NCBI GenBank assembly: GCA_037074705.1
Contig: CM073591.1
Coordinates: forward strand, 183,855,432 to 183,919,431
Direction of reading: 5' to 3'
DNA: 64,000 nucleotides
DNA from: Zhengitettix transpicula
Lineage: Eukaryota; Arthropoda; Insecta; Orthoptera; Tetrigidae
Shown: one piece after another, positions 52,501-62,635 of the stretch
How positions within the stretch are numbered: the first letter of the stretch is position 1
How the letters are laid out: the number at the start of each line of letters is the position of its first letter
Notes under the pieces: model-generated
Database searches by the model: none
Seen by the model: only the letters and a program-made list of their open reading frames with translations
Told to the model about the DNA's origin: nothing
Translations under genes and position numbers: made by a program

Positions 52501-55500
52501 TTACGTGGGTGAAAGTTCTAGAACGTTACGAGCCTAAAACTTGTCTCGGTAAGGTAGACGTGTTCTTTATGGCCGGTCCTGTTCTACGATCCCCCAGCTG
52601 ATATCTCTGGGTGAAAGCAACTCCAAATATCACCTGTCACAGTACGAAACTTTTATCGCTACATTAATCCCGCCAAAAATGCACTCCAAAAGTCCACAAA
52701 GACAAATATATCTATCGATTTATTGGTTCGCAATTCTAAATCCTGTGCAACCAACGCTCTCATCCATTCTCAAGGCATGTAAATAATTGTGATTCATTTG
52801 TTCCAGGTTCCCTGTTTATTATGCTAGCTGGAATACTGTCCATCACAACTGGATGCCTGATGTTGGTGCTCAAACCTTACGATTTCCTATTTAGAGTGGT
52901 TAGTATTTGAAATTTACTTTTATTCTCTATGGATTCTATTTATAAGGCACAATAACTCTGTCTATAGTTGTATCTGTGTCTGATTATATTTTTCGACAAG
53001 TAAATTAAGATTCTACCGAAAAATACGGTAATTTCAAGAATCTAGTTTATAAAACCTAAAGTAAAGCGTTATAGTCCTCCACCCTTGCTACGACTTTTCG
53101 ATTATCCAATAACAGTTCATCTCAAACTGCAAAGCTGTGGTTAAACAATTCTAATTCAATATCAACTATGATTGAGTAAATTTCAAGGCCATGACGCAAA
53201 TTCCTGTCGTGAAAAGCAGGTTATGGAGAAAATAGTTTCACTTCCACGATTTATTAAATAAAATTCCTATGGTCCGTGTGGATTTAAAAGTAAAATACGA
53301 TTTTCAGTGAAGAACCATTATTTCACATGATTCTTTTTTTAAAAAAATTTCTTAGTTCATAAATTCCTTACACTCTACGAATCTCGTAATGGGAAGTATT
53401 GGATTTTAAATCCACCTTCGGTCATATTATTTTGAGTTTTTCTTTACATTTGCAAATAATTGCTTGGATGAAGTCGAGGACCAAAAGAGGAAACAAAACT
53501 CTTGGGGTGGGGGGGGGGTGTTAGTTGAGAAAGTAATCCAATCGCAGCCACGAACCTGTCCAAAATGTTAAATCAACGTTTAAATTTTTTTCCCAGAGAA
53601 GAGTTCAGCACAGATCGGTTAAATGTTTTAAAACAGACCAGTTTCTGGATAATTATATTCTCGTAGATGTTCAAGTTCGACGAATAGATCGTGAGAAGAA
53701 CAATAGTGTTACCGAATTGTACACATTTGTAGAAAGCTGTTAACACACTTCAACTAAATCCAACTTTGTAGGGTCTGAAAATTATAAGATTTCCACTTCA
53801 CGGTCTTGTTGATCACTTGTTTCAGAAAATCCTGTTCTTCGATGGCGGCGAGTCTTTCGAACTTTGGAGGAAGCCGCCCGTGGACCTTTACCTGAAAGTG
53901 TATTTGTTCAACATTACCAACTCCGAAGCTTTCCTGCGAGGAGAAGAGAAGATGAGAGTTGAGGAAGTTGGGCCTTACGTTTACAAGTGAGTAGGGAGAA
54001 CTTAAATTAGGCAATAACTTTTTACATTGGCAATTCGTCTTGAAATTCAGTTGTTAATTAGTAAGATCTTACTATCAAAATAATTACATTCATTCATAGC
54101 ATGTATTATGTCGATATATTTATCTGAATAGAGGGGAAACGAGTGATTTTAAACTTGTCTTTCTTCAATCTGTATATGAAACAGCCAGTATAAATAATGT
54201 GACCTTCCAGAAATTTTGAGGTTGAAAAATCTTGTTTCGTTCCGCATGAAATTGTGCGATAAAATTGTTGCTTTTGTAATTTTTTTTGGGGGGGGGGGGA
54301 TTAATATTATATATGTATATATAATTTTGGTTTTAGATTTAATTTTATTAAGGGCTCGAAAAATTTAACAGGGTCCTTTTAATTGCATCTAAGTAATTTC
54401 AATTTACTCATTCGTGATTTTAAATTTAAGATATTTTACTTTAATCAGGTACATTCAAGACTGAAACAAATACTAATGTTTTAAATGGGCAAGACTAAGG
54501 GCGATTTCATGAGACACTGAACATAAGGGAAAATGGTCGTAGCCTGTGTGTGGTCATATACGTTCGTCAGAAATCTTAATTGCAGACAGAAACACACCTG
54601 TTCGTCATTGCAGTCGTCTAGAAGCTTCCTAGCGCAGGTAGACTGATCGAGCCGTCGGAAATACTTGACAGGAAATCTCTTAATCCGTAGACAGCTTCCT
54701 CCTTCTCTCGCTGGCGTAATAATTATCAGCCTTGGCGAAGTTTAGCTATCTTCATCTTATCCTCTTCCGTCGGTCGGGTTTTTTTCTTCCCTTCAAGTGT
54801 TTGATTTGAACTTTACATTTCTCTCCTACTTCTTTACACTTCCCAGAATTCCTTCCTTTCCAATAGAACTTTACACAATGCAGTTCATGGGTAAAAACTC
54901 GACTGGGATAACATTTAGAACAAGTACCTCAATCATCCCATAGCTAATTAGGGTTACAATATATTTGTTCTGCCTAAAATAGGTCGTTTGACGTAACATA
55001 CGATTTCTCTAATGAATGTCTAGTACTTACTTTTATTCTTCAGGTAAATTATGAAAATTATTCCTTTCCCACGCCAGCTTGTCAATATATAATTTAGCAT
55101 CTACGTGTAGTATGTAATTCCTTCCCGATCCGCTTTATACCATTTCCTCAACTTCCTGTCCACCTTCAACACCTCTCTTAGTATGTCTTCTTATTTATTT
55201 TTCGGGAATATTTGCGAAAGACTTGGAGCTACATAAATCAAATCAAATTTCAGACGGTTTGTCAAGACAGAGTGATTTTCTTTGTGATAGCTGTCGTTTA
55301 CCAAACTTAGTTGGTTTTGTAAATGTCTTTAAAAAGAACGGTTCATTTTAATTCGTTCTTTGCTGTTTTCGTTTGAAACCTACATTAATTATTTTTTTTT
55401 TAAACATACATTAATCTTCGACTGTAAATGGTAACCTATCCACCTCATCCTTATAAGCTCTACTTCTACCTGTTGCCATTTTCTGAAGAAAATTTTATAT

Positions 55501-58500
55501 TCCATGTGATTTTCTCCAGGGAGCTGTTGGAACACGCAAATGTGACCTTCAACGACAACGGGACGCTGAGCATGGTACCGAGGCACCCGTTGGTCTGGAT
55601 TCCAGAACTGAATCCCGTCCGCCGCGAGGACGACGTCCTGGTGCTGGCCAACATCGCTCTTCTTGTAAGTTTCAACTCGAAATTATACTAAAAAAATTTT
55701 TCTTTTGTAATTCTCTGGCCTGCGGCAATCACTACCGAAGCTCGCACCAGGATGAACAAGGAATAGTTTGTTTATCCTAGGCTCGCTATGAAGCAAAGTG
55801 ATGGTTAGTCGCTGAAGTCACACGCTTTCCTCTGTCCCTATCTTGACGCACTAATATTGTTAAACTAATCCGAATTTGGCAGATCTTTCATTGTTCCAAT
55901 ACGAAAAACTGTTCAGAAGACTTTATATGTTGAGACGAATTCATTAATTCATATTGCGAAGCGACACAGGAATATAATACTAATCTTGCGGGCTAGAGCA
56001 GTTTTCTCATACCGCAATCCGCCTTGTACCGATTCTCTGCTCCCAGTTTCGCCTCTTGTTGCCGCTGGAAGGGACACATTAATTAAAAATGGGAACGTAT
56101 CCGGAAATCACTGCTCAAATAAATTCTTTTGAATAAAAATTTTAAGGGCAACCTTTCCTGACGCCAGGAATCAACTCGATGTAATTTGTAAATGTGTCAG
56201 TTTTTAATATAAGAGTAGTTGGTTATCAAGCTGTATTTTACGAACAGTTAAAATTTTAAATGAAAAAGCAGTGTTCTTGCAAATATGTTCCCAGAGCAAC
56301 TTTAAATTTAATTTGGTTTTTATATCTCTAGATAATTTATAATATAATATATATTTGGGGAATTTATAAATAAATCATTACTTTTTATTGAAAGATAATT
56401 GTTGAACTTTGAACATTTCTTGAGAGGATGAGTTTTTCTTTGGGTTGCTTTTATAAACAAAATAGATTCATACAAGTGTAACGTGTTCGCCCGTCGAATT
56501 AGGTTGACGGGGAGTCGTTGCAAGAAATGAAGGGTTCCTTGTCAGCAGATTCACGCCTTGAAACCTGACCCTGGTTTCTTGGAATTGAAAACTGACTTGG
56601 GACTTAGAAAGGAAAGGAGATCTAGGAACGATCTCGAAGGCTTAAAGGTGTAGACAAGTTGAGGAAAGAGGGTAGTGTGGGGGATAGGTTCGCCTGAGGC
56701 TTATCAGGGAGGAATCGGAGGTTTGGTCGTTTTATCAGTCAAGACACAGATGTAAAGATAAGCAGTAGTATATTTACAGTTATACATATACTACCTGTAA
56801 GAAGTAGAGGAAAGGGAAAAGGAAAAGGAAGACAACTAGGGAAAGAGCCCAGTCGGAGACGTTCCCTTCAATAGCGAAGGTAGATACTGTCTGTCGACGG
56901 CTTGGAAGCCAGTCGTACTTAACGTAGCGCGTGCTCCAGTTGAGACTGCTGCGTGTGCGTTTGCAGAAATGCACGCGTTGGACGGAAGTCATAATTGAGG
57001 ACGATTTGTTAATGTCCTAGCTGTGCTGGTGGAATGCAAAGTATTCACAATAATGGAGACCACTGTTGCAGCACCGTTACACAAGAAGCAACTTGGTAAT
57101 GGGAGAATTGCGGCATTAACGTCTGCCAATATAATTAGCTCTACTGCTCTATTTTGTAGCAAAAAAATTCAGGTGATGATGCAGAATTGCTCCAGAAAAT
57201 GATACCATATCTTATGTGTGATTGAAAATATACAAAGTATAGGATAGGCCTACGTATCTTACCGTTATTAACTGAGCTTGAGAGTGATCTTTTGGATATG
57301 CGTACTTTACTCGAAAGGTTTTTATTTATTTACATGAGTTCTCGGAGAGAAAGAAGTGAAAGTCACTCGCAGATGACTGGAAAGTCGCCAGGAACATGGA
57401 AAGAAATCTACTTCTGTGGATAATCAGGTTTGGCCAGATTAGTTCTCAAAGTGGGGCGAAGTCTGGTCTTGCGCGCCAGAGGCGTTGCGTAAGTAGAACT
57501 CTTCCCGTGACGTTTCTTGGGAATTTCCTTCCCTCGTTCATTATTATTGCTTGCCAAAAATTCACGTTAAATATATTGTGTATTCGCTACTTTTTATTGT
57601 GTGCATTACTATGTTTTGTCTAATGGTGGGCGTCAGATTGCATAGTTTTAGTAAATTCACGAACCACACGACTCTCATAATTTTTTTCATCCCAAGAACT
57701 TAATCCCTCTTAAGACTAAAATGTTAGTGTAGTTCAAGATACTGTACGTTTCTTACGATCATACAAATCCCACAGCAGATAAAAAGTTAGAATGTCGTCA
57801 TGATTTTCTAAATATCAGCAAGATCAAACTATTTTCCAGGTCACGGGTGATAAATGTAGCTGGATATCCTTCGTTCAACTTCTCGGCGATCTTGTACTGC
57901 TTTGGGTCACTTCCGTCACGTTAACAATATAATAAGACATTGCTGTCATTTGATGTTTTTCAATTAAAATAATTACGCCAGAGATTATAATTAATATTGG
58001 TATATCCGATTGACCCTGGATGAAATAAAATGTACGTATATTAGCGGAGTAGGCAAAATAAAATCGTACCGATATTTATATTTTCTAATATTTTCACGTT
58101 TATTTATTTTCGAGTTTCGCGCATAAATTTTTATTTGGAGAATATGCAAGTTTTACTTGTCTCTAATAACGGCTACAATTAAGTAAAATTACATAATATG
58201 ACGCTCCATTCTCCAACTTCAAAATGGAAAAAAATTGTCATCAATAAAATAATCATGTCATTTTTAATATTTTTGTAGACAAATTTATGAAGTATTTAAT
58301 TTTATTTATTCAGAGTATAACTCATGTGATGAGCAACGCTTCCTATTTCACGAGAATGGGACTAAATCTGCTGATCACTCAAACCAAATCTCAGCCTTTG
58401 ATCAGCATGACTGCTCGTGAATTCATGTTTGGGTACCAGAGCACCCTAACCACATTGGGCAACACTTTCATGCCGTCATGGATATATTTCGATAAAGTTG

Positions 58501-61109
58501 GATTAGTTGATAGGGTAAGTTTCTACATACATTTACAATTTTTTATAATTCATTATAAGCAGTAGTACATGTTACAACATTAGCAGATTCCTTTTTAGTA
58601 TTATTATATTTTACGTTAAAGCATAAAATATATACTTTTAAATATCAAATGGCTTCTGCAGTGACTTTTTTTTTTGGCAGATGTATGATTTTGAAGGAGA
58701 CACTGCAACTATATTTACTGGAGAGAAACATGTTGGTAAAGCAGGACTCATAGATACTTATCGTGGTTCACCAAACCTACCACACTGGCATGGAAACCAC
58801 TGCAGCAGTGTTGTTGGTGCAAGTGATGCATCAAAATTTGCATCTCTTATCAAACCAAATGACAGTTTACTTATGTACCGAAAATCCATCTGCCGAGCGA
58901 TGCCAATGGTGAGTAGGTCTATAGGTTATTTTTTTCCTGTTCAAGTAGTTTTTTATCAATAATTTTAATATGTGAATATTTAATGCTGAATATATACGAT
59001 ATACTAATATTCAAATCACTGATTGCATAATGTTTTGAACAAGTAAAAGATATTTTAATCCAACATAGAAATATAATTTTCAATTCTTTATTTTATACAC
59101 AGGTGCAGACAGGAGAGACAGTGTTTAATGGTTTAAAGACTTACAAGTATAAGTTCCAGGATGGTATTCTTGACAATGGCCACAAAGATCCAAGAAATAA
59201 ATGTTTCTGCAGGAAAGGCCATTGCCTTCCAGAGGGTTTAATTGATGTCACAGATTGTTATTATGGTATTAAGATTTTTTTTAAAAAATATTTAATTATA
59301 AAATTTTTTTTTTCAACGGAGCAACATAACATTTTCTTTTTTTATTTAGGTTTTCCAATTGCTGTTTCATATCCTCATTTCTATAAAGCAGACCCTGCCT
59401 TAGTGGAAGCTGTTGATGGATCTTATCCAGAACCTGAGAAACATGAGTCACAATTCCTTGTACAACCTGTAAGTAGATTCATGATAATAAAATGCAATTT
59501 GTTTAACAAAAGTTTGGTAGTAATAATTTGATTCTGTTCTATTAACAAAACCAATGAGAATCTAGCTTGTTATTGAGTGTGGAAAGTATTACAGCCATTT
59601 CTAATATCTATTTGTTCGAATACAGATGAATGCAAAATTGTGTTTTCATTTTATATATTTCTATCATGTGTAGTTTTGGACCAAATTGTTTCACGTCACA
59701 AATAGAAGTTAACAGTTTGACTTCAGATTCAAAATTTCAACATATTAATATACAAGCAAATAAAAGACCATGTAGGGCATCGATGATTGAACACAGCAGA
59801 ATAGCAATCACTCTTTCTGTTTAATTTTCACTCCATTTTTATTTTAATGAAATTAGTGGATTTTCTTTCATTGCAGATTTTTACTATTGAAGGTTTTACC
59901 TTTTAAAAAAGTTTTAAGTTTTCATTAACAACTTATTCATGAAACTCAAAATACTTCTCTTTCTTCAGGATGCAGGATTACCACTCCAAGTAAAGGCTAG
60001 GTTTCAAATAAATATGGCTATAGGAGATGTGAGTGGTTACCCTAGAGTGAAGAGATTCAGCAATCTTGTCTTCCCCATGATTTGGACAGAAGTGGTAAGT
60101 CTAAATGTTGTAACCATTTTTAAACCACTAAAAGCTGTAATTTATACTCATTTCACTTATTGTTTAATTTCTGTGACAATGAAATCAGTGTTCAATTCAA
60201 AGTTATGATTGAATACTATTTTAAACCATATTTTTATATACTAATCTTGGAAGTAATACGTCATATATTGAAATAAAATAATTAAATGTATTACATCATC
60301 AACAATTTCTTTAAAGTTTGGACACATTTTCAGCAATTATTTCATTGAAGTTTTCTGTGATTGCTTCAGCAAAATCACATCTGTAATGGTCATTAGACAA
60401 TATTTCATTATTTATGCATTTGTTGTCATGATTATATGATTTAAAATTTCCTTGCAACATTCCTTAATTTCAAGTTTCTCAACAGCATTTGATTTATACT
60501 TTATATATACAAGCCACAACTAACACTACTCACTCCACCACAGAGATACTCCTCCTGCTGTGAATCTCCCTCTCTGCCCAACGAACATCGAAATATAAAA
60601 ATTTGAATTAATTAACATACATGGATATTGTTACAGATACTAACACTATGTTAGTCTCGTCATACTTATTGTACGCTATATAATCCAATTTGCAAGATAT
60701 TTATTTGATTCTTGTAAAACGTTAGTCCTAAGCATCTGGCCTGATAAATATTTTACTTTTCTTCCAGGGCATGTACGAGTTGCCACTTGATATGAACAAC
60801 AGATATTACTTGTATCTTAATATCCTCCCAGTGGTTGAACAAGCATTTGTATATCTCACATTCATTGTTGGAACTGTGTTCTTGACAGTTAGTATGCTAA
60901 GGATTCTGTCCTCGACACTGAAAACCAGAAGGCAAATGTGTGACTTTGCACAATTGCCTCAGCAGACAACGGGTGACACTATTTGCAAGAATGGATTGAA
61001 AACGAGAGAAATGAACTTATTTTACAGCTCTCTGCTAGTACCTACATCAGAAGTTGATGAAGAAGAAGATAGTGCACTGAGGAACAAGCCTGTTGGTGAG
61101 CTTGTCTGA
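40378..61109 (+). CDS. CD36/SCARB family class B scavenger receptor, complete gene in ten exons
   Basis: Two-pass membrane glycoprotein of the CD36 family, which in animals binds and transports lipids, carotenoids, lipoproteins or apoptotic and microbial ligands at the cell or endosome surface. Exons: 40378-40540, 52807-52898, 53826-53986, 55520-55664, 58314-58514, 58681-58908, 59103-59265, 59350-59468, 59969-60094, 60768-61109. All introns are GT/AG, the phases (1,0,2,0,0,0,1,0,0) join without a stop, and 1740 nt give 579 residues. Layout: unusually long N-terminal cytoplasmic tail (1-54, ending in RRRTR), membrane segment about 56-76, ectodomain, second membrane segment about 488-510, 69-residue C-terminal tail with an acidic patch, ending GELV. 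The six family cysteines are seen at 295, 325, 364, 366, 371 and 382. Sequons lie at N114, N146, N152, N195 and N314. Motifs include VGPYVYKE and LIDTYRG. Family assignment is firm; which insect paralogue it is, and its ligand, is not. Confidence 0.95.
42520..42725. ncRNA. Facing pair of hammerhead-ribozyme-like motifs (PLE terminal repeats)
   Basis: The arms 42520-42605 and 42650-42725 are near reverse complements. On the - strand the left arm reads CTGACGA (42596 down), stem II AGGAA / TTCC with loop CTAAGC, then GAAAC (42572-42568): the hammerhead core with N7 = C. On the + strand the right arm reads TGCACGA, GGGA / TTCC, GAAAC (42680-42684), so its first box is mutated. PLE terminal repeats are known to carry hammerhead motifs; stem I, stem III and the cleavage site were not modelled. 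Confidence 0.5.
42735..42955. repeat. Dispersed repeat D, copy 2, with an inverted partial copy
   Basis: 42735-42870 matches 17850-17972 in the same direction. Immediately after, 42890-42955 is a reverse complement of its first part (for example AATCTTTATTCCTGTGA and TCACAGGAATAAAGATT), giving arms of about 65 bp. Confidence 0.6.
43505..43560 (-). repeat. Degenerate hammerhead/PLE-like motif
   Basis: The - strand reads GGTTAAAGATGTCGAAACGTCGAC. The GAAACGTCG box is intact; the CTGANGA box is lost. Confidence 0.3.
43760..43780. repeat. Short (AT)n microsatellite
   Basis: About 10 AT units. Confidence 0.9.
44945..45110. other. Cluster of three GTGCT/AGCAC hairpins with a C13 run
   Basis: Within 165 bp: GTGCTGTATAGCAC, GTGCTCAGCTGAAATGAGCAC and CTGTGCT-GAGGAAGTTTG-AGCACAG, three perfect stems sharing GTGCT/AGCAC, and a C run at about 45031-45043. 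The block is GC-rich in AT-rich DNA. Open frames on both strands here are unassigned. Confidence 0.5.
48405..48670 (-). repeat. Dispersed repeat family B, copy 2
   Basis: Reverse complement of 26220-26440: CATAGCATAGGAAGGGTAGA, GAGTTAACTAGGGCCC, CCTACCCGGCATTCG, TGATGCAGGGCAAATGCTAG, AGGTAGGTCGGGCATTTG. A second small piece, CTTATAGCATAGGAAGG, recurs at about 48648-48664, so part of the end is duplicated. Confidence 0.65.
49045..49325. ncRNA. Facing pair of hammerhead-ribozyme-like motifs (PLE terminal repeats)
   Basis: Arms 49045-49159 (-) and 49212-49325 (+) are near reverse complements sharing GCTTTTAAAAT, GAAAAGAC, CACGTACCGAAACGT and AACAAATAAAT. The + arm carries CTGAAGA (49244-49250), a perfect stem GGTAC/GTACC with loop AACAC (49252-49266), and GAAAC (49267-49271). 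The - arm carries ATGAAGA, GTAC/GTAC and GAAAC (49095-49091). This is a hammerhead core with N7 = A in the better copy; one extra A sits before stem II. The small + frame at 49201-49401 runs through it and is not a gene. Confidence 0.55.
50935..50990 (-). repeat. Degenerate hammerhead/PLE-like motif
   Basis: The - strand reads GTCTGATAC, AAAGGACAAAACGTTGCGTTG. It resembles CTGATGA...GAAACGTTG with both boxes slightly decayed. Confidence 0.3.
51125..51430 (+). repeat. Dispersed repeat family A, 5' part only
   Basis: Start ATACTAGTTGGATTCCCGG then GTTTCCCGAGTTGTCATAAT, CATCGACATCCATAACCCGG, CTCACCCCTACGGGTGCTCC, GCCGAAAGGGGTTGAAATTA, AAATATCGGCC and the second C-rich box. It stops there; the late block and tail are missing. 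Confidence 0.75.
51975..52036 (-). repeat. tRNA-like SINE head
   Basis: On the - strand: box A-like GGTGACCAAGGCC (52034-52022), then CGGTCGCGGGTTCGACAACC, with box B GTTCGACAACC (51988-51978), 34 bp downstream. The arms do not close into a tRNA cloverleaf, so this is a tRNA-derived repeat, not a tRNA gene. Confidence 0.45.
52807..52898 (+). CDS. Scavenger receptor exon 2: first membrane segment
   Basis: Acceptor ttccag at 52801-52806 and donor gttagt at 52899. Codes residues 55-85, a hydrophobic run rich in Leu, Ile, Met and Gly followed by LKPYDFLFRV, which matches the membrane-to-ectodomain junction of the family. Cys55 and Cys71 lie in or at the edge of the membrane and could be acylated (inference). 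Confidence 0.9.
53826..53986 (+). CDS. Scavenger receptor exon 3: start of ectodomain
   Basis: Acceptor tttcag before 53826 and consensus donor gtgagt at 53987. Residues 86-138 plus two bases of codon 139. It holds the family signature around ELWRKPPVDLYLKVYLFNIT and the VGPYVY motif, with a glycosylation sequon at N114. Confidence 0.95.
53987..55519 (+). other. Intron 3 of the scavenger receptor gene
   Basis: 1,533 bp, gtgagt to tctccag. Contains a T-run followed by a G-run near 54280-54300. No repeat family or gene recognised. Confidence 0.8.
55520..55664 (+). CDS. Scavenger receptor exon 4
   Basis: Acceptor tctccag before 55520, donor gtaagt at 55665. Residues 139-187. The join to exon 3 makes Lys139 then Glu, giving the family motif GPYVYKE. 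Sequons at N146 and N152. The end DVLVLANIALL matches the conserved ectodomain helix region of CD36 proteins. Confidence 0.95.
55665..58313 (+). other. Intron 4 of the scavenger receptor gene
   Basis: 2,649 bp, gtaagt to ttattcag. The stretch 56520-57000 is richer in G and purines than its surroundings and looks like inserted repeat DNA, but I could not assign it to a family. No gene seen. Confidence 0.75.
58314..58514 (+). CDS. Scavenger receptor exon 5
   Basis: Acceptor ttattcag before 58314, donor gtaagt at 58515. Residues 188-254. Contains sequon N195, the TAREFMFGY motif equivalent to the family REL-WGY motif, and the segment leading to the central ligand-binding region. The in-frame ATG at 58287 is intronic and is not a real start. 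Confidence 0.95.
58681..58908 (+). CDS. Scavenger receptor exon 6: first conserved cysteine pair
   Basis: Preceded by a T-rich tract and ggcag; donor gtgagt at 58909. Residues 255-330. Holds LIDTYRG, Trp290, Cys295 and Cys325, and SLLMYRKSICRAMPM, all landmark positions of the CD36 ectodomain. Codon use is noticeably more AT-rich than in exons 1-4. Confidence 0.96.
59103..59265 (+). CDS. Scavenger receptor exon 7: four-cysteine block
   Basis: Acceptor atacacag before 59103, donor gtatta at 59266. Residues 331-384 plus one base. Carries C364, C366, C371 and C382 (the CFC then C then C pattern), which with C295 and C325 form the three disulfides known for the family. Confidence 0.96.
59350..59468 (+). 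CDS. Scavenger receptor exon 8
   Basis: Follows an 84-bp intron, the shortest in the gene. Acceptor tttatttag, donor gtaagt at 59469. Residues 385-424. Contains the conserved SYPHFYKADPALVEAVDG segment of the family. Confidence 0.96.
59469..59968 (+). other. Intron 8 of the scavenger receptor gene
   Basis: 500 bp of AT-rich sequence between gtaagt and tcttcag. Nothing else recognised. Confidence 0.85.
59969..60094 (+). CDS. Scavenger receptor exon 9
   Basis: Acceptor tcttcag before 59969, donor gtaagt at 60095. Residues 425-466. Conserved pattern GLPLQVKARFQIN and the VFPMIWTEV segment that precedes the second membrane helix. Confidence 0.96.
60095..60767 (+). other. Intron 9 of the scavenger receptor gene
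   Basis: 673 bp between gtaagt and cttccag. Nothing else recognised. Confidence 0.85.
60768..61109 (+). CDS. Scavenger receptor exon 10: second membrane segment, C-terminal tail, stop
   Basis: Acceptor cttccag before 60768; stop TGA at 61107-61109. Residues 467-579. Second membrane helix about 488-510. The 69-residue cytoplasmic tail holds a basic KTRRQMC stretch, an acidic EVDEEED cluster and the C-terminus GELV, which fits a class III PDZ-binding pattern (acidic, any, hydrophobic). Vertebrate SR-BI also binds a PDZ protein through its C-terminus, but the equivalence here is inference. Confidence 0.95.
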   Translation, partial: GMYELPLDMNNRYYLYLNILPVVEQAFVYLTFIVGTVFLTVSMLRILSSTLKTRRQMCDFAQLPQQTTGDTICKNGLKTREMNLFYSSLLVPTSEVDEEEDSALRNKPVGELV

Positions 61110-61644
61110 TTCCCAAAAGTGAATTATTCTGTAGTTCTAATACCAAAGCAGTGACAAAACTAAGTGTGATGAAGAATATTGTGCAATACTCAAGGCAAAG
61201 TTTAGTCATTTTATTATGCAATGGTAGAGACAATTTTGGTGCTTCTAGGAACATCAGTCTACCTGATTTGAGTGAGAATTGAGTGAATATAACTTAAGTG
61301 ATTTCTATGTTAAATAATTGTTGCTCATTTGTGGAAGTAATTGGCTTCCTATCCTCTTAAATACATGTAGGTTATAATTTATGTACCTGCATATTTGACA
61401 AAGAATTTTTAACCAAATATAAGGCATTACATGGTTGTGATAATGTCAGACAAGTGATTGTAATTTAATAATTGTAATGTAAAATGCTGTTCCAGAGATA
61501 TAGTGTATGTATACCCAAGTCCAATCGACAATGTTACCAGAAAAACATTAGTAAAACAAGAAAATATTGTAAAGTAATGTGAATCTTTTTTCAAGATCAA
61601 GCTTCTTCGGTGGAGCCAGTTCCTATATACAAATTTACAACATG

Positions 61645-61650
61645 AATAAA
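61645..61650 (+). terminator. Candidate poly(A) signal of the scavenger receptor gene
   Basis: First clear AATAAA after the stop codon, giving a 3' UTR of about 0.55 kb. Another AATAAA lies at 62203-62208; if that is used, the transcript runs past the first candidate poly(A) signal of the opposite gene. Confidence 0.45.
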
Positions 61651-62000
61651 TTCTTCTAAAAACTGGAGAGATCTATAGTAAAAATTCCGTTTTAGGGAAT
61701 ATAATTTTAAGTGTGATTAACCTATAGAATAGAAGTCCAGGAAGAAAAAAACATATATTTGAATGAAAAGCATAAATATAAATTTATTGAGTGTAAACAC
61801 ATACGAAGTACTAAAGAATAACGCAAAGGCCTAGTAGACAATTTTATAACTTAAATCCTAGCGAGGATGATGGTGATAAAGGACTACTCATTTGAACAAA
61901 AATATGTACTTGATGGCTATATAATTTGTGCCACATTTTAATTTACAGTAATAAGCATGAAGTATAAAGAAATAAGACTTTCCAAAGTTAGTTATTACAA

Positions 62001-62006
62001 TTTATT
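62001..62006 (-). terminator. Candidate poly(A) signal of the - strand gene
   Basis: TTTATT on the + strand is AATAAA in the direction of the - strand gene, 0.63 kb after its stop. Another lies at 61783-61788. Either leaves very little room between the two convergent transcripts. Confidence 0.35.
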
Positions 62007-62635
62007 TTGTACTTCTTAGTACAGTGTATATAATTTAATTTTCATAAAAAGATCTTTGTTAGATTACATAACTACACTTCAAATTACTTAAGTTCATTTT
62101 ACTGTAATTACAAATAAATTTCTATTGTACAAAGTAATTCTACAAACATTTAAGTTTTAATTGTGCACAATTCTTTATGCACATTGCTGTAAAATACATA
62201 GTAATAAACATTCAGTAAACTGTTATTTACAACATATTTATAATTTAAGCTGCCATTTAATATATGTATTAAATCATGTTAAAACAAATTCAACTTCATT
62301 ATAAATATCCTTCATTCCATGCCTTTCCCATAAAAAATATAAATGTCAACTAGTCAGATATAAATAAATACAATATTTTAAAATTGATAGTGTATACATA
62401 CACCTGAGATTGCACATATAAATTATTAATACAATGGATTACAAAGTTGAAAATTAATCTGTATTAACAGAATGTCATCTAATAAAACCAATTCTCTTGT
62501 GCTTATTAAAGGTTTACTTTTTAAAAAAACGTTTAATACCTTAAAACGCGAAATTACACTTCTTTGATAAACAGTATACAGGTAATTATTTTGACATAAA
62601 AGTATACATACACATTTGGTTATTACTCTGAACAT

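Larger units (their letters stand above)
40541..52806 (+). other. Intron 1 of the scavenger receptor gene, repeat-filled
   Basis: 12,266-bp intron with gtaagc donor and ttccag acceptor. It holds the paired hammerhead-like inverted repeats (42.5-42.7 and 49.0-49.3 kb), repeat D (42.7-42.95 kb), single PLE-like motifs (43.5 and 50.95 kb), a hairpin cluster (44.9-45.1 kb), a family B copy (48.4-48.6 kb), a family A copy (51.1-51.4 kb) and a tRNA-like SINE head (52.0 kb). Stretches 40.6-42.5, 43.8-44.9, 45.2-48.3 and 49.5-50.9 kb show only short open frames that I cannot assign. Confidence 0.8.

Noticed and set aside
55466..55675. 69-codon - strand frame opposite exon 4
   Set aside because: Antisense shadow of the receptor exon.
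61042..61254. 70-codon - strand frame at the end of the receptor gene
   Set aside because: Antisense shadow of exon 10 and its 3' UTR.
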